Source of the DNA: Parashewanella hymeniacidonis
Lineage (GTDB): Bacteria; Pseudomonadota; Gammaproteobacteria; Enterobacterales; Shewanellaceae
Assembly: GCF_016900895.1 (NCBI RefSeq)
Contig: NZ_JAFEUN010000021.1
Location: forward strand, 1 to 46,707
Length of the DNA stretch: 46,707 bases
Direction: 5' to 3'
The notes under the pieces: generated by a model
What the model saw: only the letters and a program-made list of their open reading frames with translations
What the model was told of the DNA's origin: nothing
Databases searched by the model: none
In this document: positions 9,335 through 18,086 of the stretch, piece by piece
Layout: the number at the start of each line of letters is the position of its first letter
How positions within the stretch are numbered: position 1 is the stretch's first letter
Position numbers and translations under genes: made by a program

Positions 9335-9955
9335 ATGTCAGATATTGAACAAATTGAGTTGCGAGAAGGCGACGAATTCATTGAGCTTTATAAGGTTCTT
9401 AAAATTCAAGGCATGATCAGTGCTGGTGCGGAAGCTAAGCAAGTGATTGCTGAAGGTTTGGTGACGGTGAATGGTGAAGTAGAGACTCGCAAACGTAAAA
9501 AGCTTGTATCTGGTGATCTGGTTACGTTTAACTGTGAATCAGCTGTAGTTGTGGGACACGGAGAAGAATTGATGTCATTGCCAGACGATGATAACGGTAA
9601 GATGTTATTAGCTATGGCCGAATCAGGTATGGATTTGAGTCAACCAATGGATGTAGATTTCTTCTTAGTCTTTGATGAACAGAGAGACGCTGAAACTGCG
9701 CTTGAAGATTTGGTCAATTCAGACTCAGCTGGTGAAGTTGAACTGATGTTCAATGAAGAAACAACAAAACATGAGATCATTGTGACCTTAAATATGGTCC
9801 CTGAGTATGAAACCATTGTTGCACAAGAAGCTGAATTGAACAGCTTTGCGGAAGATTATGACGGCATTACTGATGGTTGGGGTGTAATGCAAAACCAAGA
9901 AGGCGATGATGATTTTGCAGACGACCATGAATGCGGTGAAGGTTGTTCTCATTAA
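9335..9955 (+). CDS. Fusion of a YbcJ-like S4 RNA-binding domain and an RraB-like domain
   Basis: Residues about 10-75 match the small S4-like RNA-binding protein YbcJ (KIQGMISAGAEAKQVIAEG, VTVNGEVETRKRKKLVSGD). Residues about 85-206 match RraB (PF06877), the regulator of RNase E: MDVDFFLVFDEQRDAETALE, TLNMVPEYETIVAQEAELNS, YDGITDGWGVM, and a very acidic tail ending HECGEGCSH. In E. coli YbcJ and RraB are separate proteins. Here both lie in one 206-residue chain without a frame break. RraB inhibits RNase E by binding its C-terminal scaffold region, so the fusion may target the inhibitor to structured RNA or the ribosome (inference). The gene ends at a terminator and appears monocistronic. Confidence 0.85.
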   Translation: MSDIEQIELREGDEFIELYKVLKIQGMISAGAEAKQVIAEGLVTVNGEVETRKRKKLVSGDLVTFNCESAVVVGHGEELMSLPDDDNGKMLLAMAESGMDLSQPMDVDFFLVFDEQRDAETALEDLVNSDSAGEVELMFNEETTKHEIIVTLNMVPEYETIVAQEAELNSFAEDYDGITDGWGVMQNQEGDDDFADDHECGEGCSH

Positions 9956-9988
9956 TCTCTGATTTCTGTATCATCTAACTACTTTTCT

Positions 9989-10013
9989 AAGCCACCGTTT
10001 TGGTGGCTTTTTA
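9989..10013 (+). terminator. Terminator after the S4-RraB gene
   Basis: Perfect stem AAGCCACC/GGTGGCTT, loop GTTTT, T run. Confidence 0.88.
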
Positions 10014-10028
10014 TTACCTAGAAAAATT

Positions 10029-10793
10029 ATGGAATTTGAACTTACTCTACAAGTTGCGTTACTGCTTTTTGCTACAGCGGCAGTTGCTGGTTTTATTGAT
10101 TCAATTGCTGGCGGTGGTGGCCTACTTACTATTCCAGCATTAATGTGGGCTGGTGTTCCTCCTGTCGCCGCACTCGGTACCAACAAATTACAAGCGTGTG
10201 CAGGCAGTTTTTCCGCAACGCTATATTTTGTTCGTCATGGAGTGATTAAACTTAAACAAATGTGGCTATCGGTATTATGTTCTTTTGTTGGAGCTGCAAT
10301 TGGTGCCTATTGTGTTCAGCTTATTGATACTGAATTATTGATGTTAATGCTTCCTTTCTTGATCTTGGGAATTGGTTGTTACTTTTTATTTTCTAAAAAG
10401 CTAAATGATAGCGAGAGTCAACAGCTACTTACTCCTACTCTATTTGCTTTTACCGCTGCACTTTCAGTTGGTTTTTATGATGGCTTTTTTGGGCCGGGTA
10501 CAGGCAGTTTCTTTGCTCTAGCTTTTGTTACTTTATATGGTTATGGACTCGCCAAAGCGACAGCTCATGCTAAGTTACTCAACTTTTCTACCAATATTGC
10601 GGCATTAGGTGTGTTTATTTTGAGTGGGCATGTGTATTGGCTCGTTGGTTTTGTGATGATGATTGGCGGCATAATAGGTGCGAATATCGGTTCACGTTTG
10701 GTGATCAGTAAAGGCAGTCAAATTATTCGACCGCTGGTTGTTGTAATGTCCTTGGCGATGAGCATCAAACTATTAATGGATCAGATGTCTTAA
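10029..10793 (+). CDS. TSUP family (TauE/SafE) membrane permease, YfcA-like
   Basis: A 254-residue integral membrane protein with about eight hydrophobic segments. It carries the family hallmarks GFIDSIAGGGGLLTIPALMW near the N-terminus and the repeated half motif YDGFFGPGTGSFFALAF in the middle, plus LGTNKLQ and ATAHAKLLNFSTN. TSUP proteins move sulfur-containing or organic anions across the inner membrane, but substrates are known for few members. Only the family can be stated. No neighbour suggests a substrate. The gene starts 15 bases after the preceding terminator. Confidence 0.9.
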   Translation: MEFELTLQVALLLFATAAVAGFIDSIAGGGGLLTIPALMWAGVPPVAALGTNKLQACAGSFSATLYFVRHGVIKLKQMWLSVLCSFVGAAIGAYCVQLIDTELLMLMLPFLILGIGCYFLFSKKLNDSESQQLLTPTLFAFTAALSVGFYDGFFGPGTGSFFALAFVTLYGYGLAKATAHAKLLNFSTNIAALGVFILSGHVYWLVGFVMMIGGIIGANIGSRLVISKGSQIIRPLVVVMSLAMSIKLLMDQMS

Positions 10794-11001
10794 AGGTCAG
10801 TTGGTCGATTCAAGATTAAGCCACCATCCAGGTTATTATTGAAGTGTAAGATTTTTGAATACACATACGAATGTATATACATTGTGCTCATATACTTGTT
10901 AGTATTCCTAATTGTAGCGGTTGATCTTTCGAGATTATTTAAGCCTTGCTACCAGCAGTTTTTTTTTCACATATGAACATTCCCAACTGATATTTAGGAT
11001 T

Positions 11002-12150
11002 ATGAAATTCATACATACCTCTGATTGGCATATCGGACGCCAGCTTCACAACCAATCTTTACTTGATGACCAAGCTTTTGTGTTAGAACAAATCGTAGAG
11101 CTAGCTCAACGCCATCACGTTGATGTTGTTGTCGTTGCTGGAGACATCTATGATCGCTCGGTTCCGCCAGCAGCAGCAATCACTCTACTTGATGAAGTAC
11201 TGCAAAAGTTAGTGCATGAGTTGAAGGTTCAAGTGATCATGATTGCAGGTAACCATGATGGTTATGAACGACTGGCCTTCGCCTCTAAACAGATGTCAGA
11301 AAGTGGTTTGCATATTATTGGACCACTGACTGAAAGCATTCAAAAAGTAGAATTGATAGGGAAAAATGGTAATGCCATTTTTTACCCCATTCCTTACGCT
11401 GAACCTTCAAGGGTCAGTCATGTATTTGATGTTGAGGTGACGAGTCACGAAGCAGCGATGAAGACGATATTGCAGCAGGTGACAGAGGATGATAGTGAAG
11501 GGTTACCCAAAGTTGTCATCAGCCACTGTTTTTTAGATGGCGGAAGTGAGTCGGAATCCGAACGTCCATTAAGTATTGGCGGGGCAGATAAAATCAATCC
11601 TGAAATATTTAAGCATTTTGACTATGTGGCACTTGGGCATTTACATGGTCCGCAATACAAGGGTGCTGAACATATTCGTTATTCTGGATCGCCAATAAAG
11701 TACTCTTTCAGTGAAGTAAAACAAAACAAATCCATCACGTTGGTTGAATTCAAAACTGATTCAAGGATACCTGAAATAAGCTTATTGCCACTCACGGCTA
11801 GACGGAATGTCAGGGTGATAGAAGGTTATCTTGCCGAAATATTAGACGCTGGAACATCAGATACTGACAGCGATGACTATTTACTGGTTCGTTTACTGGA
11901 CAAACAGGCCATTTTAGATGTGATGGGCAAACTCAGAAATGTATACCCTAACGTATTACATATTGAACGAACTGGGTTAATGTCTGATGTGAGCAAAACC
12001 GAGATTAAACGTGAACATATTAAACAAAATGAAATGGATATGTTTACCAGTTTCTTTGAACAGACCACGGGCGACGAACTGAATGAATTACAACAACGTC
12101 GTTTATCGAAACTACTCGAAGACCTTCACCTAAACAAGGATGAGAAATGA
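11002..12150 (+). CDS. sbcD: Exonuclease SbcCD subunit D (Mre11-like nuclease)
   Basis: Metallophosphoesterase subunit of SbcCD, which cleaves DNA hairpins and processes blocked double-strand ends. ATG 11002 gives the family N-terminus MKFIHTSDWHIGRQL. An upstream TTG would add 27 unrelated residues. Motifs in order: SDWHIGRQ, VVAGDIYDRSVPP, IAGNHDGYERL, VISHCFLDGG and YVALGHLHGPQ, covering the di-manganese ligands. It is 382 residues long. Its TGA stop overlaps the ATG of sbcC (ATGA), so the two are translationally coupled. Confidence 0.96.
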   Translation: MKFIHTSDWHIGRQLHNQSLLDDQAFVLEQIVELAQRHHVDVVVVAGDIYDRSVPPAAAITLLDEVLQKLVHELKVQVIMIAGNHDGYERLAFASKQMSESGLHIIGPLTESIQKVELIGKNGNAIFYPIPYAEPSRVSHVFDVEVTSHEAAMKTILQQVTEDDSEGLPKVVISHCFLDGGSESESERPLSIGGADKINPEIFKHFDYVALGHLHGPQYKGAEHIRYSGSPIKYSFSEVKQNKSITLVEFKTDSRIPEISLLPLTARRNVRVIEGYLAEILDAGTSDTDSDDYLLVRLLDKQAILDVMGKLRNVYPNVLHIERTGLMSDVSKTEIKREHIKQNEMDMFTSFFEQTTGDELNELQQRRLSKLLEDLHLNKDEK

Positions 12151-15100
12151 GACCAATACGCTTAATCGTATCAGCCTTTGGTCCATTTGCTGATACTCAA
12201 TCAATCCAGTTCTCCGATTTTTCACAAAATGCACTGTTTTTAATTAACGGGCCTACAGGTGCTGGTAAAACGACAATATTAGATGGTATCTGTTTTGCAC
12301 TTTATGGTCGCACGACAGGCAATGAACGTGAAGGTAGCCAAATGCGTTGTGATTTGGCTGATGAAGCGATATTAACTCAGGTGACGTTTGAATTCTCATT
12401 GGGTGAATATCAATATCGAATCAGTCGTGTTCCTGAGCAAGCGAGAAAAAAGAGCCGAGGCGACGGGTACACTCAACAGAAGCCTGAAGCTCAACTCTTT
12501 CGAATAGATTCTGATGGTAATGAGACTCTGTTAGTTGAAACAAAAGTCTCAGAAGCGACTACATATATTGAAGATATTCTCGGTTTAGATGTCGATCAAT
12601 TTCGGCAGGTGATGGTACTACCTCAAGGAAAATTTCGTGACTTGCTAATGGCTGATTCAAAATCGAGAGAAAAGATTTTTGGGCAGCTATTTCAAACTCA
12701 AATATATCGTCGAATTGAAGACAAGCTAAGACAGCAATCGAGTGAAGTTCGTCAGCAAGTTCAAGCGCAACGCAATAAACGAGAAGGTATTCTTCAATCT
12801 GTCTCATTAAGTTCTGATGATGAACTGAGTGCATCTTTGTCAGAGCTTAACCCTTTGCTTGAAAATGCAGGGCAAGTTAAATCGGATGAGCATACGCAAT
12901 TACTTCAACTGACCCAAACACTTCAACAAGATAAATTACTTAAACAGCAATTTACCGATCTTGAAAATCAAAAACGGATTCAACAGTCTTTAGAGCAAAA
13001 CAAAAGTGTGATTGATGCAAAAGTGTCGCAAATATCTCAAGCCAAATTGGCTGCTGAGGTAATGCCACTTTATGTTTCCAAACAACAACGAAGCATCGAA
13101 TTTGAGCAATCTAAGATAGAGGGCGAACAAGCCCAAAAGGCACTCGAAAATTCAAAACAAATTCACGCTAAAGCAAGTGCAGATTTATCTAAACTGGAGC
13201 ACTTAGAATTAGAACAAAAGTCATTTGAACAGCACTTAGTTGTTCTTAATGAGCTTGCACCAATTTTGGCCGAGAAAAGCCAAGTATCAGTAAGCTTGGT
13301 TGGTGCTGAAAAAGAGCTTGAGTCAACTGAGCAACAATTGACGGAAAGTGAACGCAGACTCCAAACTTTGCAATCCACAAAGCAACAGATTCAACAGCAA
13401 CTTCCTGAGTTGCGCATACAAGCTGACAAGCAACATGAATTACAAGCGCAGATTTTTCAATTACAACAATTGAATGAGAAGTTAACTAATCTGGCGCATA
13501 AACAAACTGAAACAGCAAAATTTAATCAACAATTGTTGCAAGCTAAAGAGGATGGGCAGAGTCTTAAAACGATTTATGAATCTAAAGTGGATCAGCATAC
13601 GAAACTTCGCCTCGATTGGCATCAATCTCAAGCTTCAGTTCTAGCGCAACAACTACAGCTGAATAAGCCTTGCCCTGTTTGCGGAAGTGTTGAGCATCCT
13701 AATCCTGCTGTCGCAGCGATAATTCCACCTACAGAACAAGACCTTGAGAAAGCACAGTTGGCTGAAAGTACAGCATTAACAGCATTAAATGAAGCGCGAT
13801 CTTCGTATAAGCATTTAAAGCAGCTATTGCTGAATTTAGACGCTGAGGCTCAGAGTGTTAGGTTAGAACTCGGTGAATATGCAAGTCGAACTGTTGCAGA
13901 AAATCAACAGCAAATTGAATACGTTCAAACGCAGCTAGAGCAAGCCAGTAAAGCTATACAGCAAGTAAATCAATTACAAAACGATTATCAGAGAATTGAG
14001 CAACAAGAAACGCAATTGAATACGGAGAGACAATCTATTCGTAAGCGTTTTGATGAGCTCACTCCGCACACGGTAACTTTGCGGTCTCAACTTGCTGAAA
14101 TTGAAAAACGATTGAGCAATGACGTTACAGACTTGAACTCATTGAATGCGAAACAGCAGGAGCTGCGAAATGAGGCTGAGTTTTGTGCTAAACAGATAAG
14201 CCAAATAAGGGAAGCACATAATCGGTCATCTCAAACTGTTGCTGCTAATGAAGCCTCCCTTGTGTCAGCATCAAAGCAAGAAAGAATAGCAACTGAAAAT
14301 CGAGACAGCACGATTGAAGCATTCAGTGCAAGTCTTATCAGTGTTGGGTTTACTGATGAGAAGGCGCTGCTAAGTGCAAATCTCGATAAACCAGTCCTGC
14401 AATCATTAGAAGCTGAGGCTCAGCAGTATCAACAGCAATGTTCTGTCAATCAATCCAAATTGGATGAATTAAAAGTACTATTAGCAGAGAAGCATGCCCC
14501 TGATATTGAGGCATTAGAGCAACAGCAATTACTGCAACAACAGAGTTATCAAAAAGCTGAGCAAGCGTGGCAGGAGTTACAGACTCAAGTGACTCAGCTA
14601 CAACAGGTTAAGCAGCAATTGGTCGAGTTAGATAAAGCAACGAAAACTTTAGAGGATGAATATGCTGTTATTGGAACTCTTTCAGATGTTGCTAATGGCC
14701 AAACAGGTAACCGAATTAGCTTAAACCGGTTCGTTTTAAGCGTATTACTGGACGACGTATTACTAGATGCCAGTCGACGTTTACATATGATGAGTAAAGG
14801 TCGCTATCGCCTACTGAGGAAAGAAGATAAAGCCAAAGGAAATAAAGCTTCAGGCCTTGAGTTAGAAGTTGAAGATGCATACACATCCAAAGTGCGTGAC
14901 GTTGCGACATTGAGTGGTGGTGAAAGTTTTATGGCTGCATTATCGCTTGCTCTAGCCCTTTCTGAAGTTGTTCAGGCTTATGCTGGTGGTATTAAGCTTG
15001 ATACGTTATTCATTGATGAAGGCTTTGGTAGCTTGGATCAGGACTCGTTAGAACTCGCAATCCGCACCTTAGTTGACTTACAGTCTGCAGGACGAATGAT

Positions 15101-15215
15101 TGGTGTAATTTCTCACGTAACCGAAATGAAGGAACAAATTCAGCAACGTATTGATATTCAAAAAACATCAGTAGGAAGTTTGGTAAAGTTAAGGTTGAAT
15201 GGAGATAGTTTCTAA
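12147..15215 (+). CDS. sbcC: Exonuclease SbcCD subunit C (Rad50-like ATPase)
   Basis: SMC-like ATPase partner of SbcD, 1022 residues. The N-terminal Walker A is GPTGAGKTTILDG (about residues 35-47), followed by the Q-loop region VMVLPQGKFRDLL. Two long Gln- and Glu-rich coiled coils flank the zinc hook Cys-Pro-Val-Cys at residues 509-512, where two molecules dimerise. The C-terminal ABC signature LSGGESFMAALSLALALS and Walker B LDTLFIDEGFGSLD complete the ATPase head. The architecture is complete and the length normal. It overlaps sbcD by four bases. No clear terminator follows. Confidence 0.96.
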   Translation: MRPIRLIVSAFGPFADTQSIQFSDFSQNALFLINGPTGAGKTTILDGICFALYGRTTGNEREGSQMRCDLADEAILTQVTFEFSLGEYQYRISRVPEQARKKSRGDGYTQQKPEAQLFRIDSDGNETLLVETKVSEATTYIEDILGLDVDQFRQVMVLPQGKFRDLLMADSKSREKIFGQLFQTQIYRRIEDKLRQQSSEVRQQVQAQRNKREGILQSVSLSSDDELSASLSELNPLLENAGQVKSDEHTQLLQLTQTLQQDKLLKQQFTDLENQKRIQQSLEQNKSVIDAKVSQISQAKLAAEVMPLYVSKQQRSIEFEQSKIEGEQAQKALENSKQIHAKASADLSKLEHLELEQKSFEQHLVVLNELAPILAEKSQVSVSLVGAEKELESTEQQLTESERRLQTLQSTKQQIQQQLPELRIQADKQHELQAQIFQLQQLNEKLTNLAHKQTETAKFNQQLLQAKEDGQSLKTIYESKVDQHTKLRLDWHQSQASVLAQQLQLNKPCPVCGSVEHPNPAVAAIIPPTEQDLEKAQLAESTALTALNEARSSYKHLKQLLLNLDAEAQSVRLELGEYASRTVAENQQQIEYVQTQLEQASKAIQQVNQLQNDYQRIEQQETQLNTERQSIRKRFDELTPHTVTLRSQLAEIEKRLSNDVTDLNSLNAKQQELRNEAEFCAKQISQIREAHNRSSQTVAANEASLVSASKQERIATENRDSTIEAFSASLISVGFTDEKALLSANLDKPVLQSLEAEAQQYQQQCSVNQSKLDELKVLLAEKHAPDIEALEQQQLLQQQSYQKAEQAWQELQTQVTQLQQVKQQLVELDKATKTLEDEYAVIGTLSDVANGQTGNRISLNRFVLSVLLDDVLLDASRRLHMMSKGRYRLLRKEDKAKGNKASGLELEVEDAYTSKVRDVATLSGGESFMAALSLALALSEVVQAYAGGIKLDTLFIDEGFGSLDQDSLELAIRTLVDLQSAGRMIGVISHVTEMKEQIQQRIDIQKTSVGSLVKLRLNGDSF

Positions 15216-15366
15216 AGTTTGTTCTAAATTTCACTTTTTAGACACTGGTCCGATTTTGTTCGTAATTTAGTCAGAATTAATTATGCGAGTTTGCTTTTAT
15301 TTGGTATAAACAGGCTCGCTTTGTCTCAGAGATAGAGGGAATGCATTAAAATATTGCGAGGAGGTA

Positions 15367-16665
15367 ATGTTGTATTCGGTTTCAATTATTAAAAAAAATG
15401 CATCATTTTTTGAATCAAGTTATCGCAAAAATCGTCATTTCTATAGAAATCTTTTTCTTCTTGCCGTAGTAATTGTGGCAGGGTTGGTTTTATGGCCAAG
15501 AGCAGAAAAAGAGATATCTGGACAAGTCGCCCTCAATTTGAACACGGACTCTATTGTTCAAGAAACTGGGGTATCAAATGAGCTAGAAAAACCAGCAACC
15601 GCAAAGCCTCAATTTGATTTCATGATTGCTAATGGTGACACGTTGAGTGAGCTATTCATGAAAGCGGGTGTTTCAAGGGCAGAAATGCACAAGATACTTG
15701 CTGCTGATCTCAATGTATTAGCATTGGATACATTAGAGCCTGGAAATCGCATCGAATTCTGGATTGACGAGCAAGGACAATTGCAAAAACTCGAGCTTAT
15801 ATTTAATAAGGCGAAAAAAGTTGTGTACTCAAGATATGTAGATGGTTCATATCAAGTTAATGAACTTTATGAGCATGGTTTTTGGCAGCCAAGAGTTTTA
15901 TCAGGTGAAGTGGTTGGGTCTTTTTATTTAAGTGCTAAAAAAGTGGGGTTAACACCTAAGCAAATCGCAAGAGTTTCAGATTTATTGACGACCAAAATTA
16001 ACTTTAAACGTGATGTTCGAAAGGGTGATAAGTTCAAAGTTTTAGTTAATGAACAATTTATTGATGGAGATGCGACAGGAATAGGAAAAATTGAAGGTGT
16101 GTTCTTTGAAACAAACAGAGGCAGCTTTAGCCTATTTAAATACAAAGATGGAAACTTTTACGATGCTCAAGGGCAAGGCATGCAGACCGCATTCCAACGA
16201 TTGCCTTTACAGCATAAAGCTCGTTTGAGCTCTAGGTTTAACCCGCATAGAAAGCACCCAGTGACAGGACGGATCTCACCACATAATGGCGTTGATTTTG
16301 CTGTTCCTATTGGTACAAAAGTCATTGCACCTGGCGATGGTATCGTGAGGTTAGTAACTAACCACCCATTCGCCGGTAAATATATCGTTGTAGAGCATAA
16401 TGAAAAGTACTCAACTCGTTATTTACATCTATCTAAGGCATTGGTGAAAGTGGGGCAGAAAGTAAAGCGTGGTCAGATCATCGCATTAAGTGGTAATACA
16501 GGACGCACTACTGGGCCACATTTACATTATGAGTTTCAAATAAACGGCAAAGCCGTTAATCCATTAACGGCAAAAATCCCTTTAGTTGATAAGCTAAACA
16601 ATAAAGATAAGCAAGAGTTGGCTGAGGTAATTAGAAAAAGAAAAATGCTCATGAACCTTGCTTAA
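15367..16665 (+). CDS. M23 family metallopeptidase, MepM/OapA-like murein endopeptidase
   Basis: Envelope peptidoglycan hydrolase that would cut peptide cross-links. Residues about 24-40 form an N-terminal membrane segment or uncleaved signal (NLFLLAVVIVAGLVLWP). An OapA/LysM-like module follows (MIANGDTLSELFMKAGVSR). The C-terminal LytM/M23 domain has HNGVDFAVP (His306, Asp310) and HLHYEF (His385, His387), so the zinc ligands are intact. At 432 residues it fits the MepM (YebA) group. ATG 15367 has a very strong AGGAGG site only two bases away; the adjacent TTG at 15370 is better spaced and might be used. The gene is followed by a terminator. Confidence 0.9.
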   Translation: MLYSVSIIKKNASFFESSYRKNRHFYRNLFLLAVVIVAGLVLWPRAEKEISGQVALNLNTDSIVQETGVSNELEKPATAKPQFDFMIANGDTLSELFMKAGVSRAEMHKILAADLNVLALDTLEPGNRIEFWIDEQGQLQKLELIFNKAKKVVYSRYVDGSYQVNELYEHGFWQPRVLSGEVVGSFYLSAKKVGLTPKQIARVSDLLTTKINFKRDVRKGDKFKVLVNEQFIDGDATGIGKIEGVFFETNRGSFSLFKYKDGNFYDAQGQGMQTAFQRLPLQHKARLSSRFNPHRKHPVTGRISPHNGVDFAVPIGTKVIAPGDGIVRLVTNHPFAGKYIVVEHNEKYSTRYLHLSKALVKVGQKVKRGQIIALSGNTGRTTGPHLHYEFQINGKAVNPLTAKIPLVDKLNNKDKQELAEVIRKRKMLMNLA

Positions 16666-16684
16666 AAGCCACTCTCTAAAGCTT

Positions 16685-16737
16685 AAAAAGCTCTTCTATA
16701 CTGTTTAAGTAATGCAGTTTCAGAAGGGCTTTTTTAA
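16685..16737 (+). terminator. Terminator of the M23 peptidase gene
   Basis: Imperfect long stem: AAAAGCTCTTCT pairs with AGAAGGGCTTTTTT, with an inner CTG/CAG pairing, then a T run. The ATG at 16712 lies in its loop, so that ATG is not a credible gene start. Confidence 0.75.
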
Positions 16738-16839
16738 TGCCAGCACAATCGGTAAATTTGACTCGTCACTCAATGTTTATGATGACAATTTTTATTGGCG
16801 GTTATTTCTTACTCTAAGGAATGAACGTAATACTGGCAA

Positions 16840-17104
16840 GCATTCGATTTTTGGATTGCCGGCGGTTTGGCTTCAGTACTCAGGTCACGAAAAGACAGTT
16901 ATGACTGTGCTCGTACTTTCTATTGTTCTTAATGGGGTGTTAAATGCGGTTTTGATTCCAATTTTTGAAATCGAAGGGGCTGCTATTTCTACTTGTATTT
17001 CTTTAATTGTATCTTCAATAATTTTAACGATAAAAATGTACACTTGTTTGAAAATACTGCCTTGGTCAGGCGTTGAAATTAAAGAGCGTGTGGTGACAAG
17101 TTAA
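16840..17104 (+). pseudogene. C-terminal remnant of a MATE/Wzx-type polysaccharide flippase
   Basis: The readable part is GLPAVWLQYSGHEKTVMTVL and the following hydrophobic stretch with NGVLNAVLIPIFEIEGAAIS, which is typical of late transmembrane helices of oligosaccharide flippases (MATE/MVF fold). Everything upstream of about 16840 in the same frame is unrelated and includes terminator sequence, so the gene has lost most of its 5' part (normally about 400-480 residues). No ribosome site or start is credible. Its stop shares the palindrome TTAA (17101-17104) with the stop of the convergent gene. No other polysaccharide gene is nearby. Confidence 0.65.
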
Positions 17105-17499
17105 ACTGCAATTTTTCTCTGTTGGGCTTTTTCTGCACATTTACACAAGCCTTGCTTGAGAGCAGGGCAGCCGCTACATGGCTTACTTTTTAATGGCTGA
17201 GTTAAGCTAATGGTTGGAATGAGTTTGACCTTAGAAGCGGTAGCCTTTAAACCATATATGGCGTCATTTTGACTGATACTATGACCAATCAAGTTTTTTA
17301 GCTCTATTTTTACTTGGTTTTTTATTTTTTTCTTCGGGTTTTGAACAAGTTCTTTTTTTAAAGATTTATATGTCTTTTTGGCGAGACGTCTTGCCTGTTT
17401 TTTTGCTTTTTTCTTGTTTGAAATATCAAGTTGAAAAACCGCTTTATTAGCTTGTTTTTTGCAAACCCTTTTCAGGTGTTTTTTCAACGTAGACATCAT
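17101..17499 (-). CDS. Lys-rich hypothetical protein with a C-terminal four-cysteine motif
   Basis: I do not recognise the family. The first ~75 of 132 residues are strongly basic (many Lys/Arg, few acidic), with no signal peptide or membrane segment. The C-terminus has CSGCPALKQGLCKC, a CxxC-x7-CxC pattern that could bind zinc or iron. A Fur-box-like palindrome lies about 40 bases upstream (17538-17552), which would fit iron-responsive expression (inference). The second ATG at 17493 is an alternative start. Basic N-terminal half plus metal motif suggests nucleic-acid or ribosome association, but nothing proves it. Confidence 0.65.
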   Translation of the reverse strand: MMSTLKKHLKRVCKKQANKAVFQLDISNKKKAKKQARRLAKKTYKSLKKELVQNPKKKIKNQVKIELKNLIGHSISQNDAIYGLKATASKVKLIPTISLTQPLKSKPCSGCPALKQGLCKCAEKAQQRKIAV

Positions 17500-17537
17500 A
17501 AAGCTCGAAGAACTTAAAAAGTAAATTAAATTCTAAA

Positions 17538-17552
17538 TGAAAATCGTTTTCA
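17538..17552. promoter_or_regulatory. Candidate Fur box
   Basis: TGAAAATCGTTTTCA is a 7-1-7 inverted repeat with one mismatch between arms and close to the Fur core (TGATAATNATTATCA). It is upstream of the Lys-rich Cys-motif gene. Prediction only. Confidence 0.4.
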
Positions 17553-17599
17553 GTCAAGTTTTGTTTTGGAAATTGAGAAATATATCAATTTAATGAAGG

Positions 17600-17632
17600 G
17601 AAAATAAAGAGCTTAATGTTTGCATTAAGCTC
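17600..17632 (-). terminator. Terminator of the DUF3010 gene
   Basis: Perfect ten-base stem GAGCTTAATG/CATTAAGCTC, four-base loop, T-rich tract on the minus strand, 12 bases after the stop. Confidence 0.85.
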
Positions 17633-17643
17633 GGAAGGTAGGT

Positions 17644-18078
17644 TTATTTGCTGTAGATTGTCAACGTTTGATAAGCATAAGCTGCTTCGAATGCAGGCTT
17701 TTGGAATCTCTTTAGTTCCAATGCATCAAAGTCTACATGCGGAGGATTACGTTTTAGCTGTTCTTTAATTGAAAGCGTTGAAATTAACTCTACAGGTAAG
17801 CCTGAAAGTTGGATAGCTGCTTCTAATTTAAAGCCAGTAGCTGTACCCATATGCTTACCTTTTTGGTGACGTTCGATAATGACAACTTTATCGACGTGGT
17901 AATCTTCCATTAGCTTTTGGAAGGCAAACTGAAAATCTACAATGCTTTCTTGTTCAGCTGATTTTGATACGCTAAACGAGCGCTTACGACATTCAGGCAC
18001 CGTAAAGGTATCACCTTCAAAGCTCACCATCGTTAAGATGGCATCACCACCTGTTAATTCAATACCACAAACTTTCAT
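17644..18078 (-). CDS. DUF3010 family protein
   Basis: A 144-residue soluble protein beginning MKVCGIELTGGDAILTMVSF. Together with VDKVVIIERHQKGKHMGTAT and FKLEAAIQLSG this matches the DUF3010 family of marine gammaproteobacteria. The pattern (G-I-E-L near the N-terminus, then VVIIER) resembles RNase H-fold nucleases of the RuvC/YqgF kind, suggesting a nucleic-acid role, but that is inference and function is unknown. It starts 8 bases after the DEAD-box helicase stop on the same strand, so the two are probably co-transcribed, which also hints at RNA metabolism. Confidence 0.8.
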   Translation of the reverse strand: MKVCGIELTGGDAILTMVSFEGDTFTVPECRKRSFSVSKSAEQESIVDFQFAFQKLMEDYHVDKVVIIERHQKGKHMGTATGFKLEAAIQLSGLPVELISTLSIKEQLKRNPPHVDFDALELKRFQKPAFEAAYAYQTLTIYSK

Positions 18079-18086
18079 CTGTTTTC

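Noticed and set aside
10917-10945. GGTTGATCTTTCGAG upstream of sbcD as another copy of the 17-bp repeat end
   Set aside because: The match is only about 11 bases, with no partner arm nearby, so it could be chance.
16712-16840. N-terminal part of a 130-residue protein starting at 16712
   Set aside because: The ATG lies in the loop of the upstream terminator and the first ~45 residues have no flippase character.
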